Shown: positions 54,215 to 64,000, numbered from the stretch's first letter. The stretch is DNA of 64,000 bases from Paenibacillus sp. JZ16 (GCF_015326965.1 NZ_CP017659.1:1302001-1366000); one strand, 5' to 3'. Notes: a model not told the origin generated them from the sequence alone. Program-made: numbers and translations.

Positions 54215-55051
54215 GTGTATGATGCTCGAGATTTGGTTGTGCGGATCAACTGGACCTTCCGAAAGACAACCTCTTCCGATTGGTCTGATATCCGTAATAA
54301 TACGTCAGTGCACAGTTTCTACTGGATCCATGAAGGCAGCGGAATCTTCTATGCGGATCAAGCATATCCGGTAAGTCAAGGCATGCTGTTTTATATGGAA
54401 CCAGGCTTGCAGATGCGTATGAAAAACGCTCCGGAAGCCCCTCTTACCATAAGCATGGTGCTGTTTGAATGCTGCTGTCTTCAACATTCCCGGTCTGAAT
54501 GGCAGCTCCCTCAAAGCGTTCAGCGGCTTGATATCCCATTTATGGCCCATTATCTAGGCGAGCAAGCCATCGGGATGGACCATGGTTTCAGCGAGTTGAC
54601 AAGGGCTTGGGTTCCCGGGAATACGGAGAGTGAATTGGAAAGCAGCGCCCTGCTTCTAAGGATGATCGCCAAATTACATCAGGAGAACAAGCCGTCTCTA
54701 ATAGAGCCCGCATATGAGGCATATCACAGGATAAAATCAGACATCGAAGACCATTACGCCGATCCGCTTCATATTGGATCCTTAGCAAAGAAACATGCCA
54801 TTTCAGAGTCATATTTGCGAAAGCTGTTTATGAAGCATCTGCATGTTTCTCCCAAGGACTACCTGACCGACATCCGTATGCGGCATGCAGAGCGTTACTT
54901 GGCATACACGTCGTATACATTGAGGGTTATCGCCAACGCATGCGGATATCATGATGAATTTCATTTCAGTAAAGCATTTCATAAGTACAAAGGGATGGCT
55001 CCCGCAGCGTTTCGAAAAAGCTCAAAACATGCGAATCATTCTACCCTGTAA
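54215..55051 (+). CDS. AraC-family regulator
   Basis: A 278-residue regulator: an N-terminal cupin-like sensor domain (residues ~15-150) and a C-terminal double HTH (HIGSLAKKHAISESYLRKLFMKHL and LRVIANACGYHDEFHFSKAFHKYKGMAPAAFRK). It starts with GTG at 54215 behind GGAGG. It is divergent from the GH2 gene 200 bp away and probably activates it when the cognate sugar is present. Confidence 0.88.
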   Translation: MYDARDLVVRINWTFRKTTSSDWSDIRNNTSVHSFYWIHEGSGIFYADQAYPVSQGMLFYMEPGLQMRMKNAPEAPLTISMVLFECCCLQHSRSEWQLPQSVQRLDIPFMAHYLGEQAIGMDHGFSELTRAWVPGNTESELESSALLLRMIAKLHQENKPSLIEPAYEAYHRIKSDIEDHYADPLHIGSLAKKHAISESYLRKLFMKHLHVSPKDYLTDIRMRHAERYLAYTSYTLRVIANACGYHDEFHFSKAFHKYKGMAPAAFRKSSKHANHSTL

Positions 55052-55255
55052 CTGTTGCTGATTGGTGTATCGGGGTATACTCTCGAATCTAAGAAAACCT
55101 TATGTAAGCGAAATAAAATTGTATACCAAAAAACGGACTTTAGAGACGTTATTCAACACTAGCAGCAAATCAACTGCCATTGCCCATAATACGACTCTGT
55201 CGTCCGTTTTAACTGGAACATGATTCTTGGTGTAACCGATTGTCTCTAGAAAATT

Positions 55256-56266
55256 TTATCCCGGCGGCGGGGCCGTGGATCGGCGGATGACCAGCTCTGG
55301 GGGGAGCACAATCCGCTGTGGAGGTTCTCCCTGGCTGGACAGATTCCTGACTACAAGGTCTACCGCCAGGCGGCCCATCTGTTCCATCGGCTGGGCAATA
55401 ACGGTGAGCGGCGGATCGGTTACCCGGGCGAGAATCGTATCGTCAAAGCTGACGACCGAACAGTCCTCCGGAACGCGCAGCCCGAGCTCGCGGATCGCCT
55501 GAAGGGCGCCGATCGCCAGCAGGTCGTTGCAGCAAAACAGCGCCGTGGGCGGTTCCTCCAGCTCCAGAATAGCTTTGGCTCGGCGGTATCCGTCCTCGAT
55601 CTTATGGTCACAGGCCGCCATATAGTCGGGAGACGGCTCCAAACCGAGCAAGGCGGCAGCCTCGACAAAACCCCTTACCCGCTCATTGCTGCTCGTCACC
55701 CGTTCATGCTCGGCGAGTACCGCCAGCCTGCGGTGACCGAAACGAAGCAGATGCTCAGCAGCCAGACGGCCCCCTTCCAAGTCATGAACCCGAACGCTGC
55801 TTGCGCCAAGTGCCGGATTGTCGCGAGCGATAAGCGCTATAGCCAGCGAATGCTCCTGAAGCGGCTTAAGCAGCTCGCCATGGGATACGCCCGTACCGAT
55901 AATAACGCCGTCCACCTGCTTTTGTCTCAGCAGGCTGACATAGCGCTTTACCTTCTCTTCCTGGTTGTCCGTGCTGCAGATGATCACGCTGTATCCAAGC
56001 TGATGCCCGTGATCCTCGACCGATCGTGCAATCTCGGCAAAAAAGGGGTTCGAGATGTCAGGAACGAGCAAGCCCAGGGTATAGGTTTTTTTGCCGGCGA
56101 GGGCTGAGGCAATCGCATTCGGCCGATAATTCAGGCGCTGCATGATATCGAGAATCTCCTCACGCCGTTCGCGACTGATCTTGCCCTTGCCGTTCATGAC
56201 GTGAGAGACGGTGGCAATGGAGACGCCGGCTTCGCGCGCAACGTCATAAATAGTCGCTCTTATCAT
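55256..56266 (-). CDS. LacI-family regulator of the iol operon
   Basis: A 336-residue LacI/GalR protein: HTH TIYDVAREAGVSIATVSHVMNG at the N-terminus and a periplasmic-binding-like effector domain (TLGLLVPDISNPFFAEIARSVED...). It is the last gene of the inositol operon, 148 bp after iolB. Bacillus subtilis uses a DeoR-type IolR instead, so this regulator is a replacement or acts on linked genes; its role is inferred from position. The left flank (55052-55255) shows no feature. Confidence 0.85.
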   Translation of the reverse strand: MIRATIYDVAREAGVSIATVSHVMNGKGKISRERREEILDIMQRLNYRPNAIASALAGKKTYTLGLLVPDISNPFFAEIARSVEDHGHQLGYSVIICSTDNQEEKVKRYVSLLRQKQVDGVIIGTGVSHGELLKPLQEHSLAIALIARDNPALGASSVRVHDLEGGRLAAEHLLRFGHRRLAVLAEHERVTSSNERVRGFVEAAALLGLEPSPDYMAACDHKIEDGYRRAKAILELEEPPTALFCCNDLLAIGALQAIRELGLRVPEDCSVVSFDDTILARVTDPPLTVIAQPMEQMGRLAVDLVVRNLSSQGEPPQRIVLPPELVIRRSTAPPPG

Positions 56267-56414
56267 CCCTTGAACTCCATTTGTTTAATTTTGGCATTTC
56301 AATTTATTATGAGCTTTCATCTCGTTTAGCGCAAGACCGTTTAGTCGTTATTACTGCCTGCAGACATGCACACCTTAGGATCCTGGTCCATAACACGTCC
56401 CATGATTTCCAGCT

Positions 56415-57215
56415 TTATCTCATAAGCCAATCATGATCCGGATCATTGCGGAATTTCCATATTCGCTTCGGCCCCGCCATGACGTTCAGATAGTACACAT
56501 CATATCCGGGAGGCGCGGATACCGGATGGTAGCCCTCAGGCACCATAACGGCCTCGCCGTCTTTGACCGCCATCGTTTCGTCCAGCGAACGGTCATCGGT
56601 GTAGACCCGCTGAACGGCAAAACCGCATTCCGGCTGAACCCGGAAATAGTAGGTTTCCTCCAGCAGCGACTCCTCCGGCAGCTCGTCGCGGTCATGCTTG
56701 TGCGGCGGGTAGCTGGACCAGTTGCCCCCGTCCGTAAACACCTCGACCACCAATAGACTGTCCGCAGGCTTTTGCTCCGGCAAAATATGATGCACCAGAC
56801 GCGACATGCTCCCGCTCCCGCGGTTCTCCACGCCGACCTCTTCCGGCGCGATGAGACGGGCCTGATGCGTGCCTTTCCCCGGGGCAAGGCACACCGCCAG
56901 CTCCATTTCAGTTAGTGCTGTGACCTCGAACTCTTTCTGTGAGGGCACATAAACCGTATAGGGAGGCGTCTTTTCAAACACGCTCATGCGTTTGCCAATG
57001 TTGTGCCAGCTCTCTCCCCCGGCCCTCACGTCGGCTCGCCCAGTTAACAGAACAACAGCCGCTTCCTGATCTCCCGTGACTCTTCTCAGCGTCTGTCCTT
57101 CCCGTAAACGGAATACTTCAAATCCCACATATGTCCAGCCTGCGCTTTGCGGCGTTATAGACAGCACGCGCCCGTCCAGGTCCGGCGTCGTTAGGGGTAC
57201 AATTAAGTTCGGCAT
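56415..57215 (-). CDS. iolB: 5-deoxy-glucuronate isomerase
   Basis: A 266-residue cupin-type isomerase that converts 5-deoxy-D-glucuronate to 2-deoxy-5-keto-D-gluconate. Seen: WSSYPPHKHDRDELPEESLLEETYYFRVQPECGFAVQRVYTDD with the metal-binding His/Glu set, and VPEGYHPVSAPPGYDVYYLNVMAGP with the second His. AAAAGGAGGAAT precedes the ATG. The 225 bp to iolG hold no convincing gene. Confidence 0.93.
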   Translation of the reverse strand: MPNLIVPLTTPDLDGRVLSITPQSAGWTYVGFEVFRLREGQTLRRVTGDQEAAVVLLTGRADVRAGGESWHNIGKRMSVFEKTPPYTVYVPSQKEFEVTALTEMELAVCLAPGKGTHQARLIAPEEVGVENRGSGSMSRLVHHILPEQKPADSLLVVEVFTDGGNWSSYPPHKHDRDELPEESLLEETYYFRVQPECGFAVQRVYTDDRSLDETMAVKDGEAVMVPEGYHPVSAPPGYDVYYLNVMAGPKRIWKFRNDPDHDWLMR

Positions 57216-57440
57216 GATATTCCTCCTTTTTGTTTCTAGCTCTGCAAATGAGGAAGCTCCAACAGATAGTTTTCCCGTTTGAGTAAGATCTTCCAGCGCT
57301 TGGGCGACAGCTTCTCATATATCGATTTCAAGCAGATATTGAGGCTAGCGAACACAAACGATGATGTCTTCTTGTTCAGCCAGCTTAGCCATCCCCTCTC
57401 GACAGCCCGCTGCCAATTACAGCCTCTTCTGATTTCAGGT

Positions 57441-58475
57441 TTAGCCTGCGGAGGATATGCCGGTGGTGAGCTCGGCAAGCCTCACCGGGCGGCCCTGCTG
57501 GAGCGAACGCTTGGCCGCCAAGGCGATCAGCTCTGCCTGAAGGGCGTCATGGCCGCTGACTGGCACCGCGGTACCGTTTTGCAAGCTATCGATAAATTGC
57601 CGCGTCTCGTTCATGTACGCTTCCTTGTACCGCTCCAGAAAGAAGTACAGTGGTTTGTCGCGGGTAACGCCATCCGGACCGCTGACAATGGCGGTGCTTG
57701 GATAGTCGTTGTCAGCGGAGACGCAGCCGCCGGAGCCGAACACCTCGATCCGCTGATCGTAACCGTAGACGGCCTTGCGGCTGTTGTCGATGACGCCGAG
57801 CGCTCCGTTTTCAAACCGCAACGTTGTTAGGGCGGTGTCGATGTCGCCCAGCTCTCCGATGGCAGGGTCCACGAGTACCGCTCCCTGGGCATACACTTCG
57901 ACCACCTCGCTGCCCGATAAAAAACGGGCGATGTCGAAATCATGAATAGCCATATCCATAAACAGCCCGCCGGACACTTTAATGTAATCCGGATGCGGCG
58001 GACTCGGATCACGCGAGGTAATCTTGATCAGATGGGTATCCCCGATTCTCCCCGCGGACACAATCTCCCGAACCCGGCTGAAGTTATGGTCAAACCGGCG
58101 GTTGAAGCCGATCTGCAGACTTACGCCTGCCGCTTCCACGGCCGCCAGCGCCTCGCGGGTCTGATCCACGCTCATGCTGACCGGTTTCTCGCAGAAAATA
58201 TGCTTGCCGTTCGCCGCGGCCTGCTTGATCAGCGGGACATGCGTATCCGTCGAGGAGCAGATCAGCACGGCATCGATATCCGGATGTTCCAAGATATCGT
58301 TACTATTAGTCGTAACTACAGGAATGCCGCGCTCCGCGGCCCAGGACCTTAGCTCGTCGCCGGCGAACAAATCGCCGATGGCTGCAATTTTTGCACCAGG
58401 CATGCGCAGCAGATGATCCGCATGGATTTTCCCGATACGTCCGGCACCGATAATGCCGATATTAATGGTTTTCAT
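57441..58475 (-). CDS. iolG: Inositol 2-dehydrogenase
   Basis: A 344-residue Gfo/Idh/MocA oxidoreductase: NAD site GIIGAGRIGKIHADH, catalytic Lys in FCEKPVSMSVD, and HDFDIARFLSGSEVVEV with the substrate-site Asp/His. It oxidises myo-inositol to scyllo-inosose (first step). It is placed 24 bp after iolA in the same direction. GAGGAG precedes the start. Confidence 0.9.
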   Translation of the reverse strand: MKTINIGIIGAGRIGKIHADHLLRMPGAKIAAIGDLFAGDELRSWAAERGIPVVTTNSNDILEHPDIDAVLICSSTDTHVPLIKQAAANGKHIFCEKPVSMSVDQTREALAAVEAAGVSLQIGFNRRFDHNFSRVREIVSAGRIGDTHLIKITSRDPSPPHPDYIKVSGGLFMDMAIHDFDIARFLSGSEVVEVYAQGAVLVDPAIGELGDIDTALTTLRFENGALGVIDNSRKAVYGYDQRIEVFGSGGCVSADNDYPSTAIVSGPDGVTRDKPLYFFLERYKEAYMNETRQFIDSLQNGTAVPVSGHDALQAELIALAAKRSLQQGRPVRLAELTTGISSAG

Positions 58476-58499
58476 ATGAACGTCTCCTCTGCTTTAAGG

Positions 58500-59945
58500 C
58501 TACCAGCGCGCCGTTACCATTTTTTTGCGAGTATAGAACTCCACGCCGTCCGTTCCATTCGCATGCAGATCCCCGTAGAAAGAATTTTTCCAGCCGGAGA
58601 ACGGAAAGAACGCCATCGGCGCTGGAACGCCGAGGTTGACGCCAAGCATGCCGGCATCGATATGCTCACGGAACTGGCGCACGTCGCTGCCATTCTGCGT
58701 GAACAGGCAGGCCCCGTTCGCAAAGTCCGAGCGGTTGGAAATTTCAATCGCTTCTTCCAGCGATTCCGCACGCATGACAGACAGCACGGGGGCAAAAATT
58801 TCGTCCTTCCAAATCCTCATCCCGCTGGTCACCTCATCAAAAATCGTCGGTCCGACAAAATATCCGTCCCCCCTCACGGCCTCATCGCTCCGTCCGTCGC
58901 GCACCAGCTTGGCGCCTTCTTGCTCGCCCGCCTCAATATAAGAGAGCGTGCGCTCCTTATGAGCTCGCCTGATAACCGGTCCGAGGAAGACCCCTTCGTC
59001 CGCTCCGTTGCCGATGGTAATCTCATCGGCCGCTTGTTTCAGCTTCTCCAGCAGCGGCTCCGCCACGTCGCCCACGGCGACGACAACGGAGCAGGCCATG
59101 CAGCGCTCGCCGGCAGAACCGAAGGCCGCGCTGATGATCTGGGTCACGGCCCCATCCAAGTCGGCAGTCGGCATCACGATGCTGTGATTCTTCGCTCCGG
59201 CCAAGGCCTGCACACGCTTGCCGTGGGAAGAAGCGGTTTTGTACACATACTCTGCCACCGGCTGGGAGCCGACGAAGGACACAGCGGCAATGCCGGGATG
59301 TTCCAAGATGCCGTTGACTACATCATGAGCGCCGTGGACGATATTCAGAACGCCGTCCGGCAGACCGGCATCGGCGAACAGCTCCGCCAAACGCTGAGCC
59401 AAGAGCGGCGTGCGCTCCGACGGCTTCAGCACGAACGCATTGCCGCAAGCGATGGCGAGCGGGAACATCCAGCACGGCACCATCATCGGGAAGTTGAACG
59501 GCGTGATCCCCGCCACAACGCCGATCGGATACCGGTACATGCCGGACTCCAGGTTGGTGGCGATGTCGGGAAGCTGCTTGCCCATCATCAGCGTAGGTGC
59601 GCCGGCCGCAAACTCCACGCATTCGATGCCGCGCTGCACCTCGCCGTAGGCTTCGGCATAGCTTTTGCCGTTCTCCGCCGTAATCAGGCGTGCCAGCTCC
59701 TCCCAGTGCTCCACGAGCAGCTGTTGATATTTGAACAAAATGCGAGCGCGGCGAGGAACAGCTGTCTTGGCCCAGGCACGTCCCGCTTTGGCGGCCGCCT
59801 GCACAGCCTGTTCCACCTCCTCTTTGGTGGATAGAGGAACGTAAGCAATGATCTCTTCCGTCGCCGGATTGTATACGGGATCGGTGGATTCGGATCGGGA
59901 TGGAACGAATTGTCCGCCGATATAATTGCTCAGGGTTTGCGTCAT
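58500..59945 (-). CDS. iolA: CoA-acylating methylmalonate-semialdehyde dehydrogenase
   Basis: A 481-residue aldehyde dehydrogenase of the MMSA type that makes acetyl-CoA from malonate semialdehyde (last step). The catalytic Cys is in [17 protein letters not shown]; the general-base Glu of ordinary ALDHs is replaced as usual in this CoA-dependent branch ([20 protein letters not shown]). The start follows GAAAGGGGCC. A long antisense ORF on the plus strand (58413-59834) is only a shadow. Confidence 0.93.
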   Translation of the reverse strand: MTQTLSNYIGGQFVPSRSESTDPVYNPATEEIIAYVPLSTKEEVEQAVQAAAKAGRAWAKTAVPRRARILFKYQQLLVEHWEELARLITAENGKSYAEAYGEVQRGIECVEFAAGAPTLMMGKQLPDIATNLESGMYRYPIGVVAGITPFNFPMMVPCWMFPLAIACGNAFVLKPSERTPLLAQRLAELFADAGLPDGVLNIVHGAHDVVNGILEHPGIAAVSFVGSQPVAEYVYKTASSHGKRVQALAGAKNHSIVMPTADLDGAVTQIISAAFGSAGERCMACSVVVAVGDVAEPLLEKLKQAADEITIGNGADEGVFLGPVIRRAHKERTLSYIEAGEQEGAKLVRDGRSDEAVRGDGYFVGPTIFDEVTSGMRIWKDEIFAPVLSVMRAESLEEAIEISNRSDFANGACLFTQNGSDVRQFREHIDAGMLGVNLGVPAPMAFFPFSGWKNSFYGDLHANGTDGVEFYTRKKMVTARW

Positions 59946-60042
59946 GGCTGGTTGGCCCCTTTCGATTGGATCAGTAAATTAGAACAGAACGAAACATCAG
60001 TGATGACAGATCTCCAACATAGCTCCTGGCCATGAACCAAGC

Positions 60043-61056
60043 TCAGGAATTGGACGTAATTTCGCCTCGCTTGCAGCGCTCGATATAATCGTGAACCGCC
60101 GCGCTCGTCGGCATCGCATCGGAGCAGCTGTGGCTGGAGATGACAATGCTTGCCGCCGCGCTGCCGAACTCCATGCAGCGCTCGATGGGCCAGCCCTGCA
60201 TCAGGCCGTACAGAAAACCGGCGGCGTATGAATCCCCCGCTCCGAACGTCTTGATAACCTTCGCCGGAAAGCTTTGTGCCGTATGGCTGGCACCGCCAGG
60301 GGTATACGCAATGGAACCTTCCTTGCCGTGCTTGATAATGACGATCTTGGCGTTGTAATCAAACCACTTGGCGGCCGTGATGCGGTCGCTTCGTTCCGGG
60401 TTGCCACCGAACTGCTCCATTATGTCGAACTCCTCGCGTGTGCCGAGGATAATATCGCATGTTTCCGCCGCTAAATTGTAGTAGATCGCCGTCTCCTGCG
60501 GAGATTTCCATGTGTACGGACGGTAATCGAGGTCAAACGCGATTACGGCCCCGTGGCGCTTGGCATAGTCCAGAGCCAGAAACACAGCTTCCCGGGAAGG
60601 ACTGACCGCGAGCGCGGTTCCGGAGATCAGCACCATTTTGGCGGAGGCGATCAGCTCTTCGTTCACGTCCCCTGTCTCCAGCAGCAAGTCCGCGGCGTTG
60701 TCGCGGTACATGAGAATGCTGCAGTCGGTGGGACTCTTGATCTCGGTAAAAGCCAGACCCGTCACGGCTCCCGTGTAGTCGGTGGACACGCCTTGAGTCG
60801 CAATCCCGTTATTCTCAAGGTATTTTTTAATAAAACGTCCCATCTGATCGTCCGCAACCTTGCCGATAAAGCCCGTGTTCAGTCCCAGACGTGCCATCCC
60901 GATGCAGATGTTGGCGGGTGATCCGCCCACGTACTTGGTAAACGTGCTCGTTTCCTCCATCGGCCGGTTAATTTCATTGGCGTTCAGGTCGATGCAGAGC
61001 CTCCCTACAGCCACGAAATCCACCGGTTTTTCGTTATTGAACGTGATTTCACTCAT
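60043..61056 (-). CDS. iolC: 5-dehydro-2-deoxygluconokinase
   Basis: A 337-residue PfkB-family kinase that phosphorylates 2-deoxy-5-keto-gluconate. Seen: the sugar-binding GRLCIDLNANEI and YVGGSPANICIGMARLG, and the catalytic base/anion hole motif KTFGAGDSYAAGFLYGLM. AAGGAGGTTAATCC precedes the ATG. Confidence 0.94.
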   Translation of the reverse strand: MSEITFNNEKPVDFVAVGRLCIDLNANEINRPMEETSTFTKYVGGSPANICIGMARLGLNTGFIGKVADDQMGRFIKKYLENNGIATQGVSTDYTGAVTGLAFTEIKSPTDCSILMYRDNAADLLLETGDVNEELIASAKMVLISGTALAVSPSREAVFLALDYAKRHGAVIAFDLDYRPYTWKSPQETAIYYNLAAETCDIILGTREEFDIMEQFGGNPERSDRITAAKWFDYNAKIVIIKHGKEGSIAYTPGGASHTAQSFPAKVIKTFGAGDSYAAGFLYGLMQGWPIERCMEFGSAAASIVISSHSCSDAMPTSAAVHDYIERCKRGEITSNS

Positions 61057-61293
61057 GGATTAACCTCCTTCTCCTTGATCAGATCGGCCCATGCTGCGAG
61101 CACCAATAAACGCATGGCTCCCACTCTCCAATGGCCGTAATTACCTGCAATTCTTTATCCTTTGACACCTGATCACCTACAGCTCTTAACCATCGAAGCC
61201 CGAAGTCTGCTATGCATGCTTTTATCTGTGTTCTCGAGCGATGTCGAATCGCCATGAGCCTGGTTTCAACGATCATGCCGCATAACTTCAGCC

Positions 61294-62202
61294 CTATAGT
61301 TTCTGCTGGCCTTCCAGCCGTTCCAGGTATTCGATGGCCTGCTGAGCGTACTCCTTGGCAGGATGCAGTGCAGGGTCCTGTTCACCCTCCAGCATCGCCC
61401 AACCGTCATAGCCGCGCTTGACGAGCTCGCCGATAATCGGCGCAAAGTCAATGCAGCCGTCTCCTGGAACCGTGAACACGCCTCTGCGAATGCAGCTCAC
61501 AAAATCGCACCGAGCCTGTCGTGCCTGCTCCAAAACATCAAGCCGGACATCCTTCAGATGGATGTACGCAATCCGCTCATAATGCTTGCGGAGCAGTTCA
61601 AGCGGATCTGCTCCCCCGTAATAGGCATGACCGGTATCGTACAGGAGAAACACCAGAGAAGGATCGGTCATGGCCATCAGGCGGTCGATTTCGTCCGGCT
61701 GCTCCACGACCGTGCCGCCATGGTGATGGTAAGCCAGCTTCATGCCATAACTCGCCGCAATCTCGCCAGCCTGGTTCAGTCCTTCCGCCAGGCTTTCCCA
61801 TCCGGCGTCATCCAGACGGAGAACGATACTCTCATTCGGCGTCCGTCGGGGATCGAAGTGAAGTGATCCCCCTACCTCCGCCGTGCTGATGACTTTGCTG
61901 CCGAATCCGGCCAGAAACTCCGCGTGCCGCCGGTAATCCTCCAGCTCCTGCTTCCGGTAATCGGGATCAGAGAACAGCACCGACTTCCACTGGGAAACCA
62001 GCTGAATGCCGCGCGCATCCAGCTCCCGTTTCAGTATCGTCCGATCCTTGGGGAATTTTCTTCCCATCTCCGTACCAGTCAGTCCCAAAGCCGCAATATC
62101 ATCTACAATCATCTCAAAGGTCGTGTCGTCCCCATGCTCCCTTACATCCTCGCCGACCCAGTTGATGGGGTGGATCCCCAGCTTGAACAGCCTGTTACTC
62201 AT
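61294..62202 (-). CDS. iolE: Myo-inosose-2 dehydratase
   Basis: A 302-residue TIM-barrel protein of the xylose-isomerase-like fold. It opens with KLGIHPINWVGEDVREHG and shows the metal ligands in KLAYHHHGGTVVEQ, LLYDTGHAYYGG and YIHLKDVR. It dehydrates scyllo-inosose (second step). AAAGGAGG precedes ATG 62202; the ORF extends further into iolD's 3' end but without a site. The 237-bp gap to iolC has no clear gene. Confidence 0.9.
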   Translation of the reverse strand: MSNRLFKLGIHPINWVGEDVREHGDDTTFEMIVDDIAALGLTGTEMGRKFPKDRTILKRELDARGIQLVSQWKSVLFSDPDYRKQELEDYRRHAEFLAGFGSKVISTAEVGGSLHFDPRRTPNESIVLRLDDAGWESLAEGLNQAGEIAASYGMKLAYHHHGGTVVEQPDEIDRLMAMTDPSLVFLLYDTGHAYYGGADPLELLRKHYERIAYIHLKDVRLDVLEQARQARCDFVSCIRRGVFTVPGDGCIDFAPIIGELVKRGYDGWAMLEGEQDPALHPAKEYAQQAIEYLERLEGQQKL

Positions 62203-62225
62203 AACCAGCGCCTCCTTTGTGTGGT

Positions 62226-64000
62226 TTAGTAGAGTCTTGCTTCCTTGCTTCGGGCAGCCATCTGGCGCTGCGCTTCGGTTACCTTGCCTGAGGCCGACAC
62301 CTCCGGCACCTCTACGCGCCACCAGGATTCATAACCATCGGTGTTCGTCCCCGGAACGACCGGAATCTCGATCAGCGTCGTGACGGTTTCCTTCTGCGCC
62401 AGGAGAAGTGCTTCATGCAGTGCTTCCGGCGAGTTGGCCTTGTAGGCTTTAGCCCCAAGCGCACGAGCGTGTGCCGCGAAATCAATCGGGAGGTATTCAC
62501 CTGTCAAGCGACCCGTCCCCACTTCGCGGCGTCGGAACTCATTGCCAAACCCATCGCTGCCGTTGCTCCGCTGCAGATTATGAATACATTGGAATCCGTG
62601 GTTGTCGAACAACAATATCGTAATCTTGCGGCCTTCCTGCAAGCTGGTGATCAGCTCCGAGTGCAGCATCAGGTAACTGCCGTCGCCGACCAGCGCATAG
62701 ACTTCACGGTCCGGCTCCGCGAGAGCGGCTCCCAAGGCGCCGCTCACCTCATACCCCATGCAGGAGAAGCCATACTCCATGTGGTACGTCTTCGGTTCGG
62801 AAGGTCTCCATAACCGGTGCAAGTCTCCCGGAAGGCTGCCTGCGGCACAGACGATGATGGAAGATGGGGAGATGACCTCATTGATGACGCCAAGGGCTCT
62901 TGTCTGAGACAAGCCGTCCGGATGCTCGGCAGCGTACAAGCGGTCCACCTCGCAGTCCCACGCTGCTTTCAAATCGGCAAGCTCTCGATCTTCGTAACCC
63001 GCTTGATAGCCAACCCGAGACAGCTCCTGATGCAGCGCTTTCAACCCTTCCTTCGCATCGGCAATCAGCGCTTCGCCGCCGAGCTTGGCGCCATCCGCAC
63101 CGTTGACATTCAGGTTCAGGAACGATACATCCTCCCTTTGAAACGCCCATTTGGAGGACGTTGTAAAGTCCGAATATCGGGTGCCGATACCGATAATCAG
63201 ATCGGCCTTAGCGGCAGCGCGATTTGCCGCCAACGAGCCCGTTACGCCCATGGCGCCCAGGTTCAGGGGGTGGTTCCAGGGAAGCGCACTTTTGCCGGCC
63301 TGCGTTTCTGCGACCGGGATGCCGAAAGCTTCCGCAAATGCAGCCAGGTCGGTGGCTGCATCACTGTAGTGCACGCCTCCTCCGGCAATGATGAGCGGAC
63401 GCTTGCTGGCTGCAATCCGTCCCGCCGCACGCTTCAGTCGCTCCGCCGACGGCGGGCGGCGGTCGATGACGTGTACCGTTTTCTCAAACAGCGAATCCGG
63501 ATAATCGTACGCCTCAGCCTGCACGTCCTGAGGCAGCGCCAGCGTAACCGCTCCCGTCTCCGCCGGATCAGTAAGCACACGGATCGCCTGGCGGGCGGCC
63601 GCGATAAGCTGCTCCGGCCGGGATATCCGGTCCCAATACCGGCTCACCGGCTTGAAAGCATCTGCGGCCGATACGGTATAATCCGACGGTGTCTCTATCT
63701 GCTGCAGCACCGGATCAGGCTGGCGGCAGGCGAAGTTATCACCAGGCAGCAGCAGCACCGGGATGCGATTCACCGTTGCCGTAGCTGCCGCGGTGACCAT
63801 ATTGAGCGCACCGGGTCCGATGGACGAGGTGCAGGCCCAGATCTGCCGCCGGTTCTTTTGCTTCGCGTATGCCGCAGCGGTATGCACCATGCCCTGCTCA
63901 TTTTTGCCCTGAACATAAACCAGGTCACCCGCGCTTCGTTCCAAGGCCTCGCCAAGACCGGTTACATTGCCGTGTCCGAATATTCCCATTACCCCATGCA
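62226..64000 (-). CDS. iolD: 3D-(3,5/4)-trihydroxycyclohexane-1,2-dione hydrolase, 5' end outside window
   Basis: About 591 residues are visible of the ~640 expected; the frame is open to the window edge (HGVMGIFGHGN). It is a thiamine-diphosphate enzyme that hydrolyses the diketone ring (third step). Seen: GIFGHGNVTGLGEALE, KNEQGMVHTAAAYAKQ with the ThDP-activating Glu, VSRYWDRISRPEQL and the cofactor motif LVGDGSYLMLHSEL...ILLFDNHGF. The stop is 24 bp before iolE's start. The internal ATG at 63989 is not the start. Confidence 0.93.
   Translation of the reverse strand, partial: HGVMGIFGHGNVTGLGEALERSAGDLVYVQGKNEQGMVHTAAAYAKQKNRRQIWACTSSIGPGALNMVTAAATATVNRIPVLLLPGDNFACRQPDPVLQQIETPSDYTVSAADAFKPVSRYWDRISRPEQLIAAARQAIRVLTDPAETGAVTLALPQDVQAEAYDYPDSLFEKTVHVIDRRPPSAERLKRAAGRIAASKRPLIIAGGGVHYSDAATDLAAFAEAFGIPVAETQAGKSALPWNHPLNLGAMGVTGSLAANRAAAKADLIIGIGTRYSDFTTSSKWAFQREDVSFLNLNVNGADGAKLGGEALIADAKEGLKALHQELSRVGYQAGYEDRELADLKAAWDCEVDRLYAAEHPDGLSQTRALGVINEVISPSSIIVCAAGSLPGDLHRLWRPSEPKTYHMEYGFSCMGYEVSGALGAALAEPDREVYALVGDGSYLMLHSELITSLQEGRKITILLFDNHGFQCIHNLQRSNGSDGFGNEFRRREVGTGRLTGEYLPIDFAAHARALGAKAYKANSPEALHEALLLAQKETVTTLIEIPVVPGTNTDGYESWWRVEVPEVSASGKVTEAQRQMAARSKEARLY

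Noticed and set aside
57236..57478. 80-codon minus-strand ORF between iolG and iolB
   Set aside because: It overlaps the 3' end of iolG, has no ribosome binding site and no recognisable domain.
58413..59834. 473-codon plus-strand ORF
   Set aside because: It lies antisense to iolA, has no family features, and is explained by codon bias of the GC-rich iolA gene.
61079..61276. 65-codon minus-strand ORF between iolE and iolC
   Set aside because: No ribosome binding site and no coherent hydrophobic or domain pattern; treated as intergenic.

Overview
The window looks like a chromosomal segment of a Paenibacillus or close relative (Bacillota). The signs are strong AGGAGG-type ribosome binding sites, a glycine decarboxylase split into gcvPA and gcvPB, tandem glycine riboswitches, a secreted protein with a copper-amine-oxidase-like 'stalk' domain, a collagen-repeat/YVTN surface protein, a MocR-type regulator and moderate GC content. 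No rRNA, tRNA, IS element, phage or CRISPR array was recognised. The genus assignment is an inference from gene content.

Layout. 1-1057: 3' part of an MFS transporter. 1136-3863: a gene-free block of about 2.7 kb with three kinds of repeats (ten 37-38 bp tandem units; a higher-order degenerate array with four 79-bp inverted repeats; nine 22-bp units). 3863-13771: a chloramphenicol acetyltransferase whose Shine-Dalgarno lies in a hairpin, a collagen/YVTN protein, a secreted stalk/PKD protein, then a minus-strand series of small enzymes (histidine phosphatase, VOC, GNAT, GrpB, aminoglycoside phosphotransferase-like). 14166-16817: threonine-aldolase-like lyase and a CDF metal exporter behind an ArsR/CzrA-like operator. 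16870-26429, all minus strand: SgrR-like regulator, a histidyl-tRNA synthetase with a His-rich leader peptide and attenuator-like hairpins, a large catalase, an ECF41 sigma factor with its partner oxidoreductase, and a MocR regulator divergent from an EamA transporter (26529-27443).

27561-32668 is the glycine cleavage system: gcvH on the minus strand and gcvT-gcvPA-gcvPB on the plus strand, each led by its own tandem glycine riboswitch, placed back to back. Next come arylamine N-acetyltransferase, guanine deaminase, an ABC exporter operon with two palindromic operators, a small SMR-like protein, a NarL-type two-component system and an alpha/beta hydrolase.

40439-46285 shows apparent decay: both subunits of a heterodimeric ABC exporter carry frameshifts, an MMPL transporter is reduced to its C-terminus, and the facing TetR gene is frameshifted near its 5' end. 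Then follow a nitroreductase with an Rrf2 regulator, a CPA1 Na+/H+ antiporter, an SDR/TetR divergent pair, another TetR, and a GH2 glycosidase divergent from an AraC regulator. 55256-64000 is a myo-inositol catabolism operon read right to left (iolD-iolE-iolC-iolA-iolG-iolB) ending in a LacI-family regulator; iolD runs off the window. Regulation is the theme: promoters with recognisable operators or leaders precede the CDF exporter, hisS, the ECF41 partner, the MocR/EamA pair, both gcv units, the ABC exporter operon and the nitroreductase.
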